From positions 64,208,966-64,272,965 of the forward strand of contig OX393576.1 of NCBI GenBank assembly GCA_947652605.1: a stretch of DNA of 64,000 nt. The letters are read 5' to 3'. The position numbers and the translations under genes were made by a program. Of this stretch, positions 21,840 through 34,139 are shown in pieces. The stretch comes from Elmis aenea. Its lineage: Eukaryota; Arthropoda; Insecta; Coleoptera; Elmidae. Below the pieces are notes generated by a model. That model made no database searches. It had not been told where the DNA came from and was given only the letters and a program-made list of their open reading frames with translations. Each line of letters begins with the position of its first letter. The first letter of the stretch is position 1.

Positions 21840-23730
21840 TCTATTAGAAGTTTCCGATAAAATATTAAGCAACTTAAAATCCGAATAAGAAAACGCCAGT
21901 TTGATCCCCATATTAGATGGATGGTCAAATATTTTTAACGATTCGTTAATCGCTTCATCAGCTTACCAATTTTAAAAAGCAACAAAATTCTTTGATGTCT
22001 GTAAATGATAATTAAGTTTATTTTCAGTGATCTAGCTAGGCTAGAGGACAGTTAAATATTTGGTGTTGTTTAATTGTAAATATGTCAAGGTTCATATTTT
22101 GGTGTAAACTTTGACTCGCTTTAAAAATTGTATTCTAAGAGCACAAATGGCTGCATGTAATATCGGATATCGTTTTCCATTTTTTTTTTTTTCGAATTGT
22201 GTTCTTTTTCAATTTTAATACAATGAGATTATTGCTGTACTGAAAGCAGAAATCATAACTGCTAACAAAAAGAGCTCCGCTGACACGATTTATTATTTTC
22301 AAGATTAGGAAAAAATGTCACAAAATATTGTCGATTGGAATTGTTATGTGTGTGCTACACAATGTTTGAATACATACATTAGGAAGTCGCTTTCGCGCTT
22401 TTAAATTTGTATTGTCGTTGAACAACGATGAACAAGGCGAATGCCATTGTGTGTTGGTGAATTCTTCTTTTTCCTTAGTTCGCACTCCATTTATCTTGTC
22501 CCCACGAGGTGACCTATTTCTCCGCCGTACCGGCAGAGTGTGCTGTGTCAAACTCCATCTCGCTCACTGGTTACGTCTTCTTACTCTTTACTACACCCTG
22601 CAGACGCGCTATTCAGTTCCGAAGCTGCTTCAATCACCCCCAAAGATAGTAGTTTTTGCTCTTAAAGTTAAAGCAAGTTTATCGATTTCCATTTATCCGC
22701 TAAATATTTCCTTTCTTGAAAAGAACGACGGGATAATATTAAATTCACGGCGCAATTGAAAAATTTGCTGCACAGCGCGTTAAAAAATCGGTCTTTACCG
22801 AACCGAAACGAAGCAGGAATAAAGAACGGTTATATTCAGACGAAATTAGTGATAATTAAGCACAAAATTTGCAGTTCTAGAAGTCTTTCGAAAACGTTCG
22901 AAATAAAACAGTTTATAATATCGGTAGTTTCTCGGAATAAGCTGAACGTGTAACGAGATTACACATCATAATTTCGCAGTAAAAAGAACAGGATGTTGAA
23001 AATACACGGCAAATGTAAAGCTGTACAATATATAAAATGTAAAGAGCTAATATTGTATTAGACGTTCGCCTTGCGAAACGGAAACAAGACAAATATAATT
23101 TTAAGAGCAGAGTACGACAGCATCAATTCGATGTCCCACTTACAAAGAGCTCTAGATCGGAAATTTGCTTTGAAATGAAAATGGTTTTTCTGCACTCGTT
23201 GAATTTTTCTCTGGCATTAAGAATGTTTATTTCACATTACTTAAATATCCTACCCGCAAGCTTGCATGTGGCTTTGTTCCTCATTCAACAGGTGAAGCCA
23301 TTGGTAGGCTCCAGGGATCGTTTTGCAGACGGGCCTGGTAATGCATAAGTGATGACACTTTGAAATACTCACGAGCTTGGGTGCGCTGGACCCTAGAATG
23401 CTTTTCGTTAAACTGGCAGGGAATGTATATGTAACCAAAAATGAACATTTGTGTAATAGCGAGATCAGGATGTACAATAAACACACCTGCTTAAAAATTA
23501 ATAAACGCGAACTTCACCTGAAGTTCTATTATGTTCAGTTTTGTGATCATAGCTGATATTCGTTAAGTGTTATGTACAATGGGCGTCGTTTACCGTAATT
23601 TTGGAAACAGCTTTACTGGTAACAATGAAACAAAAACGTTGCTTTTTGTGTTGGCTAATGAAGCGTACGGAACATATAAAATGGTGTATGTGGACCTATG
23701 ACACATCAAATACTGTTCTATGACTTGCTA
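21840..23730. other. non-coding interval with a GC-richer patch, no gene supported
   Basis: The patch near 22440-22620 has overlapping open frames on both strands (up to 115 codons on + from 22412) without recognisable protein content. The rest is AT-rich. An A/T run (T11) lies near 22181. Nothing else is supported. Confidence 0.45.
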
Positions 23731-23734
23731 ATAA

Positions 23735-24290
23735 ACCAGAGTAAGTGAAAATGTGTCTGAAAATTTCCTTCACCTGTCAAATTTGCGTTTTCCCAATCAC
23801 TAATTTTAAATCATCTAGAGACTACCAATAGGAGCATTATTACACGGTAATAATTTTACATATTTCCCAGTCAGATGTTGATCCTCCTGTCAAATTTGCG
23901 TTTTCGACCAATAACAAACTCAGATTTCCTAGAAACGACCAATAAACTTAATCATACACTGATAATATATCCTTTTTGCAATTAACAGATTTTCAGGCGT
24001 TTATTGATCGTATCTAAGAAATCTGAGTATGTGATTGGTCGAAAATATAAATTAGGAGAGGGAATGAAATATTTTGGTCTTGATAATTTTTTGAAGAATT
24101 TCGGCGACCAGTAGCGTTACTTTAATATAGATTAAACCACACCCCTTACGCACCACTCTGACAGTACTTGTAAAATTTGACATGACGTACATTTAATTTG
24201 ACAGTTAGGTTAGGTGAAGGAAATTTTCTGACAAAATATAACTCGTGCATTGCAAACAATCTATAATTTTTGACAAATCTTTACTCTGGT
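23735..24290. mobile_element. MITE with ACCAGAGTAA ends and an internal hairpin
   Basis: ACCAGAGTAA at 23735 is inverted as TTACTCTGGT ending at 24290. Inside, GAAAATTTCCTTCACC (left) pairs with GGTGAAGGAAATTTTC (right). The core carries a second inverted pair, TTTCGACCAATAACAAACTC near 23902 and GAGTATGTGATTGGTCGAAA near 24025, with CAGATTTCCTAG/CTAAGAAATCTG between. CTGTCAAATTTGCGTTTTC is also directly repeated (about 23776 and 23889). No coding capacity; superfamily unknown. Confidence 0.65.
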
Positions 24291-24299
24291 AAGAAAAGA

Positions 24300-24366
24300 A
24301 TTACACCGTACATTTTCTGTGCATTAGTAAAAAGTTAGACAGCTCGATCATGCGATATTTTATATT
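24300..24366. repeat. 67-bp direct repeat, copy 1
   Basis: TTACACCGTACATTTTCTGT, then GCATTAGTAAAAAGTTAGAC and TCATGCGATATTTTA, matches 43709-43775 (CACCGTACTTTTTTG, GCATTAGTAAAAGGTTAGAC, GCATGCGATAATTTA) in the same orientation. At 43.7 kb the repeat lies next to a LINE remnant, so it may be a fragment of another repeat family. Confidence 0.6.
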
Positions 24367-24369
24367 TTA

Positions 24370-25110
24370 CCATCAAAAACCGCACGAACTGTTTTGGTTA
24401 CCTGATACTTTTCTTGAAGAATATTTTGTAGAAATGCTGGAACAGTTTTAAGACCCTCCTCAGGTTATGAGTAGCGATCTAAGGTAAAATAAAAGTCCCG
24501 AAACTGGTACAGCATTTGTGGGGGATTCTTTATTAAACGATTTCTAATTTAATCTTTTAATATTACATAAATTAATTACTGAAATAAATCAAATAAAAAG
24601 TATGGTAAATATGGAAAATTCAATCATCATTGTAGTGTACTCTGATAGTTAGCTACGGCTAGACAGTGCATGGTTTCATAAAAGCAATTTACCCGGATAG
24701 GGCATTAAAACTAAAGCTTTTAATTAAGAACGCCAAAGCTCTATACTGACCGAACGAACCAGTCTAGGCGATTGTATTGGACTGTACCATACCATAGAGA
24801 TAATGTAACTAAGTTTACTGTAAAAAGGGGCACAACGAGCGACGTTGCACTAACTGCATTATGGACAGTATACTTCAACTAATAGAGACTGCTTTCAGCC
24901 GGTCGGGCTCCGGTAATGGACTTTATTGTGCCAAATACTACAGCAGAATACCCCGAGTAGCCGTTCTAGATACCTGTAAATGTACTTAACGACATAGAAC
25001 TTAATTTTTATTATTCATTAATATCTATTTCCATAGTTTTCTGTGAGAATAATCTAATAATCTAAAGATTACGTCACACAATTAAATTTAATAATCATGC
25101 AATTATATTC
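24370..25110. other. non-coding interval, no gene seen
   Basis: No recognisable coding or repeat boundary. Confidence 0.5.
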
Positions 25111-25115
25111 TTTTT

Positions 25116-25528
25116 TCTACGACCACCAATGTAAATTACTCTTACCGTACAGCCTGTATGCATAGAGAGTGGGTCCTTACGCACGGTACGCAAAAAGCAC
25201 AGTTTTTTTTTTTTTTTAAGAAATGATCAAAGTAGACTCACCGCAAACACTTCCTGCATGCCTAGTAAGTGAGTTATAACTCACGGTAAGCGAACCGCAC
25301 ACTTGTCTAGAAATGTCAAAGTAGGCTTAAGTACGTCAAAATTGGCAAGACAACTTAATTACATGTGTATATAAGCCAAAACGTCGTTAAAATCGTAGGT
25401 ATTATTATTATGTGATCGTAGAAAAAAGGTATGCTACGTAACACGAGTTTTAAAGCAATTACGCACTCGTGGAAACTTTTTCACAATATGCTTCTTACAA
25501 CTCTTGTTATGTAATATACTATTATCTA
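25116..25528. repeat. unclassified interspersed repeat, copy B (full length, inverted relative to copy A)
   Basis: Starts TTTTTTCTACGACCACCAAT and ends CTTCTTACAACTCTTGTTAT, the exact reverse order of copy A at 5693-6094. It contains a long T run (about 25203-25218), TTCCTGCATGCCTAGTAAG, ACACTTGTCTAGAAATG and ATGTGATCGTAGAAAA. No coding capacity. Confidence 0.8.
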
Positions 25529-25529
25529 C

Positions 25530-26640
25530 TGACTGAGGATGTGACGTATGAGATGTTAAATTCGTCCTAAAGAAAATAATAAGAGTAGTCTTCCTGTAGG
25601 TAAAAACATGAATCCACGAATTTAATTTTAGACAAAAACATTTAAAAGTTAAGGAAAATTTTAAATATTCTTGTAAAGTAAATGCCTAGTGATTATAAAG
25701 TAAAAGTGCTTTAAACTGAAATTTGGCCAAGACGAATATGCAAAAGGTAAAATGAGAAAAACAATTGAAGCAATTAATCCAAGAAAAACTAATCAAGCAA
25801 GATAAATTGCTCCAAGGGAACGGAGGGTGAAATTACTTTAAAGTCGTGATAAAACAGCCACCTATTTTAATGTAAGTGCAATTTATAAAACTGCTATTGC
25901 AAAAAACATAGGAAGGAATTCATAAAACTTTAAAAGCTAAGCGTTTGAGATATAAATAAAAAACAATAATTTGTCGTACTATAATAATGTATTCAACAAA
26001 GATAATTAATCAGTAATAATTCTACCTAATTTGCTAATTTATTAGTAGATATAATAATAACAATTAATTAAAATTGTAAATTTCATATATTTCTACGTTA
26101 AATTTAATTTTCTTGTTCAATTAAGCAGGCATAACAGAATCACCGTACCTTAATGAATTTCCACAGTACAAAAGCGCGTAGCCTATTGAAGTTTTTAAAA
26201 GTTAAACGAGACAAATACCCAGTAAACCAGAAATGTTATTAAAAAATTAGCATACACCTAAATATCAAAACAGCAAGTGCTTTATAATTTGTCTTTCCGA
26301 AGTATGCAGAAGAGTTCAGAATGGACGATGAGAAGAGCTACTATAAAGCAAGGGAAATGATTTAATTAAAAGAGAAATTGGCAGAAATGCTGTAGCGTCG
26401 AGTTCGACCAGTTGTGCTACATAAGACCTTTAACATTATATTACCACTCTGAAAAGGCTTGACTACGATAATAACAACATTAGTTAGGGCTATTATTAAT
26501 TTTTAATTAAGAACAGTCATGATTTTGGTTATAAATTTTTCGATTACGTATATATTTCGAAAAGTTATATCAACTATAGTCGGATCCTTTCACGAGGTAT
26601 CGATTAGAAAAAGATATAACACCAAAGGCCAGAATGTGTA
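25530..26640. other. non-coding interval, no gene seen
   Basis: Very AT-rich; no open frame with recognisable content. Confidence 0.5.
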
Positions 26641-26649
26641 TACAGATTA

Positions 26650-26830
26650 CATTGCCAGTATGGCGATCTCGCTTATTGTAGGAGATACAGGTTTGTTTAA
26701 ATTAGATGAATTATTCCTTAGTGTGAGAGGAGCCACAATCAATTTTTAAAAGTATAAATTCCTCGTACCTACTTCAGATGTTACAGTAAAAAATATGAAA
26801 ATGTTGAATTCCTTTTTTCTCTCATCACTT
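26650..26830 (+). mobile_element. mariner-like terminal fragment, pairs inverted with 28195-28398
   Basis: ATGGCGATCTCGCTTATTGT, then AGGAGATACAGGTTTGTTTA, AATTAGATGAATTATTCCTT and GTGTGAGAGGAGCCACA, matches the inverse of 28195-28398 over about 180 bp. The outermost end (CAGGGTGGCCC in the other copy) has decayed to CCAGAATGTG. The two copies could be arms of one 1.75-kb palindrome filled by later insertions. Confidence 0.6.
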
Positions 26831-26839
26831 TTTAGTCTT

Positions 26840-27770
26840 AATCATTAAATCAATTTTATTTATAGCTTTTGAGGGTACTTTTTTAATGTAAAATGTAACC
26901 TGTGACGGACCGTACTGTACATAGGCCGCACTGTTGTGGAAGAGTACTTATTACTCTTATATTTATTGTTGTTAATTATGGCTCGTGATCGTCTTTGTAA
27001 TGTGGTTGGACCCTCAAACGTTGTTTTACGTAGTACACAGGTCTAGAGCAATTAGTACACAGTAAGAACAAATAAAACACAACAATTTTAACAACAAACT
27101 CCTTTATTTTTCGACTGGCTGTACATTTCTCAGGGGTTGGAACTTAACTATCGGTGCGACCGTCTCAAGATTTTAGGTTCCCTGTTGCTGTCCCTTTTTT
27201 ACTGTCGTTGCATCTTTGTCATTCTTTCCTATAAACACATATTTGTGCGAGTAGTTTGTTCTACTTATAATGTAAAAATTCATCAACCAATCGTTTGTTG
27301 ACTGACGAAACCCAAATGCTGGCGTGTAGGACCCAAGTTATGACCGCAATATTTTAACGTTAATGTGTTTTTACTAAAGTAGAAATCCTCATAACTTGGC
27401 CCTTTTGAAGTGTTACGTGTTTTAGTAACTGATGCATCAGCATTTGTTGCAATGTTATTCATTTAAAAGTAAATGAAATAACATTGAAATAAAATAAAAT
27501 AATTGATCTCAGGCGGGCTGTTACAAACCATTATCTTAGATTTGGTAATCTCTTTTCATTTTTGAGATATTACCTTGTGAAAATAAGCACATTCAACTAT
27601 TCCAAAGCCAACGACGGCCCATAAGAACGAATGAAGCTAAATGTGCTTTTTTCTCCTCTTTCTAATGATATATCACTTGCCATATCTGTTTAAATAAATA
27701 ACCTTGAAAATTAAAATAAAACATATTTTACCAAAACTTTTCTAACGACGGTCAAGATACGTTGTCGCTA
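26840..27770. other. non-coding interval; possible solo LTR not established
   Basis: TGTGACGGACCGTACTGTAC near 26903 resembles the start of some Ty3/gypsy-type LTRs. There is an AATAAA signal near 27074, but I cannot identify a second boundary or a target duplication. No coding sequence is seen. Confidence 0.25.
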
Positions 27771-27779
27771 GAATTTGAT

Positions 27780-28049
27780 TAAGGTTGTGTTTATTGCATC
27801 AAGGACATCAAAACTAAATGTTTTCCAGTTATACGTGCCACTGGCCATTTCCTTCGGAAAAATAGGGGAAAAACTGAAAAATTGGTATAAAAAGGTCATT
27901 TTTGCGATCGCGTTGGCCATGAAACCGTCGGAGACAAAATCAAAATTTTTCTATTTACCAATGCGCGCATCCTTTGCAAGTAAAACGGTGCAAAATTTTG
28001 AAAAAATCTCAAACTGTTCCGGAGAAAAACGTTAAAAACGAAACCCCTG
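27780..28049 (-). mobile_element. one-ended mariner-like fragment (CAGGGGTTTCG end)
   Basis: Read on - from 28049, CAGGGGTTTCGTTTTTAACG, then TTTTTCTCCGGAACAG, is a terminus with TA outside. The left part of the fragment fades into unique sequence. The 86-codon + frame across it is not a recognisable protein. Confidence 0.45.
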
Positions 28050-28194
28050 TATAAGTGCTATGATTTGACAGTTGTCGTATATCTGTATTACTATATCTAT
28101 TCGCCTTGCATAGGCGTTTAACATAGGGAAAACAGTTTTATCAAAGGTCTAGTTTTTCGCGTTTCAGAAGGTACAAGTGAAATTAATTTGTTGG

Positions 28195-28398
28195 TTAAGA
28201 CAGAAAAGTTATGAGAGGGAAAAAAAATTCGACAGTTTCATATTTTTTGCTATAACATCTGAAATACGAGGAATTTTGTACTTTTAATAATTGATGTGGC
28301 CCTCTCATACTAAGAAATAATTCATCTAATTTAAACACACCTGTATCTCCTATAATAAGCGAGATCCCCATGCTGGAAATGAAATCTGGGCCACCCTG
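28195..28398 (-). mobile_element. mariner-like terminal fragment (CAGGGTGGCCCAGATTTC end)
   Basis: On the - strand from 28398, CAGGGTGGCCCAGATTTCAT, then GGGGATCTCGCTTATTATAG and GAGATACAGGTGTGTTT. TA lies outside the end. It matches 26650-26830 in inverted orientation. Confidence 0.7.
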
Positions 28399-28404
28399 TA
28401 TAAT

Positions 28405-29370
28405 CATCATTAATCAAGTTACTAAATAAAACATGTATGCAGTGGACGAACTCTTTCCGAACTAAGTAATTATGCAACACTTTCCAAATCGTTAAATTGG
28501 ATTTCGTAATAATATTACCTACTCCAGTATCTGACGGGTGGCTACCTAGAAAATTATCTGATTTAACACAGAAGGGCTATCCAACAGAGCTTAAATGTCG
28601 AAGTAGCTTATGGGGTATTTATTACTGTTTGTAAAAGTTTGCATAACGCGTAAGGAGGTGTCTAGGAAGAATTAGTTAACTGCACCTGTTACTAATATTC
28701 AAATGCGCATGCGAACAAATAGCATAAAATCGATGATCAGTCAATATAATTTAGTTTTTGCGTTGCTGGCACGTAAAACTACACAAAACCAAAGTTAGAT
28801 CGGACCCATCAACTATAGTTTTTACCAAAAAAATGAACCCAACTTAGTTTACGAGAAAAATATGATCACTAATGGTAAGAGAATTAAAAAAATCAACCCA
28901 AAATATTCAATCGAATGTTAAAAATTGTATGAACTTGTAAAGAAATCTCCTATCCGTAGAATTATTGCTAGCTATTGATGAGACTGGTATGAAATAAAGT
29001 GAAGCATTATATTGGCGAATTTCAGAAAAATTTGAAACGCAATATTTGGTACACGCACACTTAATTAAATTAACGCACGCTGCTTCAAGTTATAATGAGG
29101 TGTAACGTGATTAGCGGTGACGTCAGTCGGAACAATTGCTTCACCTAGGTGACTATAGCAACCATGAAATATGAAACCTCCCTCGATTCTCTGCAATGAC
29201 GCCATGAAAGTTTTCTTCGAGAAACTAAATTATAACGCAAAGAACTTCAAAGTCCTTTTGCCAAGTCATGTATGTAGTCGACTGTAGAATTTGATCGGAG
29301 ATTTATAAGTACTTTTCGAATTCTTTTTCTTCATCTTTTATATTCACAGGTCCATGTTAATATAACGATT
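28405..29370. other. non-coding interval, no gene seen
   Basis: No recognisable coding or repeat. Confidence 0.5.
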
Positions 29371-29378
29371 TAATAATA

Positions 29379-29550
29379 CAGGGAGGTCTAACGGTAGACG
29401 CCACCGTTGTCAATTCAACAACAAAAATTTAAAAAACCAACTAAATACGCCCTTAACACAAACGTGAAAATAACAAAATCCTGTATCTCGGTGTTGGAGA
29501 GCATTAGCAAAAATACGCGAGGTAAAAACTGTTGTCATTTGATTGCGTTT
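29379..29550 (+). mobile_element. one-ended CAGGGAGGTCTAACGG fragment
   Basis: TACAGGGAGGTCTAACGGTA, then GACGCCACCG, resembles the end of the hairpin element at 49419 (CAGGGTGAGTCACGACGGAC, GCCACGG). No inverted partner is seen. Confidence 0.4.
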
Positions 29551-29559
29551 CTGCAAGAC

Positions 29560-31670
29560 TAACATCCTACGCGAAATAAAAATAAATCATCCAGGTTTGT
29601 TCTAACAAGACTATGTACGATGCAATGTACTATCAGGATTCTGCGCAGTATCGATATCGCGTTCCAGCACAGTCTCTGATAGTCCACCGGACGGTTAGTC
29701 GTCTGTTTCAACAGTTACAAAAGTAATACATAAACTAGTCAGTGTACGGTCAAAACAGTACGCGAATGAAGGCACGCACTAGCGTTTGGATTATTACACG
29801 CATGCGCTGTTCATAACTATCGTGAGTTCTGGTAGCTCTGCATCGCCCTCCAAATCCTATTTCGTATATTTTTATTTTTGTTGTTTTACTCTTTAGTGAG
29901 GTTTTGTTTTGCCGTACGCCTGATTTCCTTTCAGCTCCCCTTCGCCCTGTTATTTCCAGCTTGTTGGAACAAACCTTATATGTATTTGCATATTTTAGTT
30001 TTGTTATCACTAAATTAACCCTTGCCAATATAAATATTACAAAACTACTAAGATGCTACAACAATATTTTAAGTTTGCAAATAAACATCTTGCGTTTGTA
30101 CTTTGCCCTTAAAACCAATTCTATTTTTAACGTTCATTTTCCTTTCTTGCTTTTACAGCTAACGATTTTTTAATAAATATTCGAGATATACTACTTTTTT
30201 TCCGTCTACCGTTTATGCTTTATTCATTTCCGTTCCTTGACAAATTTCAGTAGGATGACACTTAACGCTTATTGTCCCTCTGATTTCATTTATTGTAAGT
30301 CGCGCAGGCAAGCGGACGTAATATTAGGGTTTATAAATATTTAATGAAGAGAAGCGGCATATTTGATGTACCATCTACAAGTAAAACAAGTCGACTTCGA
30401 TCGCCATATCAAATATTCAGTTTAAGTAGCCACTAAATTACAATAAAACTTTATACCTGATGTCCGTTGTTTTATTTAACACAAGAAACAAACTTAATCC
30501 ATTTCCTTAATAATTTATTTGTTAAACAAAAAGCTTCCAGAACGCCGTCAATACGATAATGCGCTTAAAACTAAATTTTCGATAAGTAATAAGCTGCATT
30601 CATATCAATGTAATCAATTCGAAAATAAATGAGAACGGGGGCAGTGATTTCAGCTTAAAATTGAATTGGCTCGACTAAAAGCGAGTAAATGTAAATGAGA
30701 TTTCTGGTTTTTCAAAAACACATAATGAGAAAACTTATAATGAAATGGACTATGGATTCATAATTGCAAGCTAATTGGATATTTTACTTTCATTCGAGCT
30801 TTTAAAATCTGAAAGCGGCTATTTTTTCAAAAAACCATTTCTTCACGGTCTAATTACGTGCAAATATCTAAAAAAAACAAGCTGTTAAAAAAATTACTTT
30901 ATTATATACAAGTTGTGAGTGAATAAAATACCACTCAGAGTAAATTTATCATAATGAAACCGTTTATTAATTTGCCCATCTTTCATGATGTATTTTCATT
31001 GTCAGTTCCTTGTACATGCCAGGTATTTATTTATTTTCATGCTCCTGGTCTTAACAATTTTATTACTACAACAAATATTCACGCAGGTTGATTATTTTCA
31101 AAAATAAAAACGTGCAGAACATCGAAAATTCAGAAAACCAATGTTGATACCCTAAAATAACTGCAAAAAAGATGCTACGTGCCAAAAAAAAAATGTCATC
31201 TCCTCATTCCAGGTTCTTCTAGGTCTCCCTCTTTTTTTCTATAGCATTTGTGGTCATTTCCAAGGCTTGTTATTAAAAATGTTGCAATTTTCTCTTAACT
31301 CTATCAAAAATCCTTAATTTACCATATATTCTTTCTGGGTAGGCTGTATCACTGAATAAAAAATAATTTACTTAAGTGAGACTTGACAAAAGTACTTTAA
31401 ACAGAAAAAAGTAGCCTCTTCACAAGATAAAGTATCCAAAAAATAATCAATGAGTTGCTCACAAACCAAAAAATATAGTGTTAAACATTGAACTTTGGTT
31501 TTAATTGCCAAACAAAAGCTTTTTTGTAACATACAGAGTTCTCGCTTTTCGAGGGCCACTATTGGGACAAAGACAATTATTTACCATGCCGATTAGGAAT
31601 TTTTCAAAATAAAATATTGGTTTTTGCCATTTTTAACAATTGTTTCAAAAAAGTGCTAAGTGGTATACAT
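29560..31670. other. non-coding interval, no gene seen
   Basis: AT-rich. The short frames near 29750-30173 are not recognisable. No repeat ends are seen. Confidence 0.5.
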
Positions 31671-31674
31671 TGTC

Positions 31675-32060
31675 GAATTTAGAATAAAATGCTCTACAAA
31701 TTGGAGTTAAAATCAGATATAGCGTCCATAAGGAAAAATTGCCTGATGATGGTTAAAAAAAAAAGCGAAACGTCGCGTGGAAAATGTGATTGGGGATTTT
31801 GATTCCTTGCAAAAGTTGGCCATATAAAAGCTTAACAGATATGAAATTCGACATCAAATGAAAAAGTTACGGGCAAAGAACAAAAATCCACTTTTTTACT
31901 TCTTCCCCTATATCTCAAAAATTAAAAAGCTAGATATGTTCTGTCGGGGTCAAATTATTAAGCCCTTATTTAACCGAAGTCGTAACTCTTACCGTTTACG
32001 AGATCCCCAAAGTGGGCCTCGAAGAACGAGAACCATTTATATTATTTTTGGAAAGCTGAG
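31675..32060. mobile_element. decayed mariner-like fragment
   Basis: AACTCTTACCGTTTACGAGA, then TCCCCAAAGTGGGCC near 31985, matches the inner right end of the element at 54525-54949 (TAGCTCTTACCGTTTACGAC, then ATCCCATGGTGGCCC). The terminal CACCCTG is lost. TAGAATAAAATGCTCTAC near 31680 also occurs, inverted, near 7951. An isolated CCTGATGATGG...GCGAAACGTCGCG lies at about 31742-31776. Confidence 0.5.
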
Positions 32061-32069
32061 AAAATATTA

Positions 32070-33640
32070 ATTTTATTAATGTCATGACCTGATAACGATT
32101 TCATAAAAAAATCATAAGTTTGCCAATCCTTTGTATTGTACAATTCTTAAGTTGTGGCACACATGTAATTGCTACTAGTAGTGCTTGGTTAGAATTAAAA
32201 ATGTGTAAACCGCAGGTGCGAATTATAAAGTGTGTTAAGAATTGAGTCCATGAATATATGGAAATATTAAATGGAGCGTTTGTGTTAAAGCACAAACGAA
32301 AGCGAACGGTGTCCAGTGAAAGTTCAGTCGATTGCTGAATAAACATGACGTTATTATGGGAGGTGTGGACCGCAAACACATCCATTAGCATGCAGATTAA
32401 GGCGTTGCGGTCCGGTTATGCTGGAGCTAAACATAGTGTGCCATCAGATACCATTGTTACCTTATCGGAGCCCGTTCACGTGAAAATCGGCGCACAATCA
32501 TTGCATCGCGGCGCTCGTTAAATTCGGTCTATTCACGACTTCCTTTGATGGAGCTTCTATATTAAAAATAAAGAAGACATTTTTCGTCATTTAGCGGGAT
32601 GATGCGAAATTCATCGGTACTGTCACATTCAAATGAAACAAGTCTGGCAATTTCATTTGGAGCGAACATAAAAACACACTCAGAGTCCTCGATGCTATCT
32701 CCCTCTCTTTGGCGTCGTTTCGCGCAGTACCCATCTTCATTAAAGCCTATAATGGGCAGTGTTCAAGTTCACTTTACCAAACTTAGACGCAGCAGAATCT
32801 ACTCAATAGAAAATATAATAAATGGAGTCGGGAGATTCAGCTTTTTCCTCGAGATTAACACAGAGATTTAATAGCATTTTTCACTTCGTAATGACAACTT
32901 AACGAAATTGTTATTACGTTTTGTCGCTTAGAATTTAATGATTCCATTCTACTGTAGCACAAATTTAAAAAAACATAAATATTTATCGTGTTATATAGGG
33001 TGTATGTTCCGACATGAAGAACACAGAGTTCTTGTAAACCATCAGAAATAGTAGGATACTTAAATTACAAAATTATTTTATGCCAAGTAAGACTATAAAG
33101 TTAAAACGTTAACATTCCATTCGGTACATCAAAAATTTCCTGAAACAGCTGAAAAACTTACGTTTGGAGTATAACTTTCTTATTATACACATTAGAAAAC
33201 TAAAATTTTGTATTTGGTAGTCAGGCAAGGGCTTTAATTACAAGGCGGCGCTATTAAAATTAACTCAGTCTGCTTAATTCTTGAGATATGATAGGACACT
33301 TTTTTTCTTCTTAAGGGTGCCATGTTGCACTTTTATGCTACCAAAAATGATACTAAGGTTTTTGATCCAGATATATTTGCATTTTTTATGTTGTAATGAC
33401 TACTTAATGATAATAGTAATTAATTAGTTATATTTAATTGTAAGACGACTTAAAAAACGTAAATAATTACTACATAAAAAATTGAAAAATTAAACTTTAC
33501 TTTCATGTCATGAATCAGTTGTTCTTTGATTTAAATAATACACGTACCTTGTATTGGCATACAAAAACGTGTAATTATGTCTAATTAAATAGGAATACTA
33601 AACGTTACATAAATAAATAAAAAATCCTGGAATTAGTTAG
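32070..33640. other. non-coding interval with one possible decayed mariner-like end
   Basis: TATAGGGTGTATGTTCCGAC near 32995 may be a decayed CAGGGTG end. The rest, including a GC-richer patch near 32400-32540, has no recognisable gene. Confidence 0.4.
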
Positions 33641-34139
33641 TTATGTGGGGGAAAAAATTTTAAACACTTCTTTATTTGCAGGTAATAATGTTTATTCTTG
33701 AGCTATTAATTGGTGGGTACTGCCTTATTTCGTAACGCACATAAATATCTGGTTTCCTAATTGATCTCAAACGGTTTTCGAGAAAATTGAGAAAAACCGG
33801 AAAATACGATTTTTGAAAATCGTCTATAACTCCTTTGGAGTTTGAAATATTTTAAATGTGTAAAAACATTGCCGAAACAACTTTTTAAGCCGAATCGGAT
33901 GGTGGTCACAAATTGTTCCCAGATCGACTCGTATTTGTTTTATGATAACAACTTTAGTTTCTCTTAAGGGCGCAAGTTTAGCTATTTACATAATCAAATA
34001 GCATTTATTTTTCTGAATCCATTGATGTATCACACATGGTATTTTACTTCTTTATTCATTTACTAAATTTTAAAAAAAAGTTTTAAACAATACCCATTAT
34101 AAATCAGGTAGGCCGGTCGTTGTAGTTTATGTTGTTTTT

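Noticed and set aside
22412..22759. 115-codon open frame on + as a host gene
   Set aside because: No recognisable protein content; the opposite strand is also open. Only described as a GC-richer patch.
26903..27125. Solo LTR of a gypsy-type element
   Set aside because: Starts with TGTGACGG and has a poly(A) signal, but no confident CA end, no target duplication and no coding neighbour.
31742..31776. Hammerhead ribozyme (CTGATGA...GAAAC)
   Set aside because: The conserved words are there, but the sequence between them cannot form stem II and I see no closing stems; most likely a chance or decayed match.
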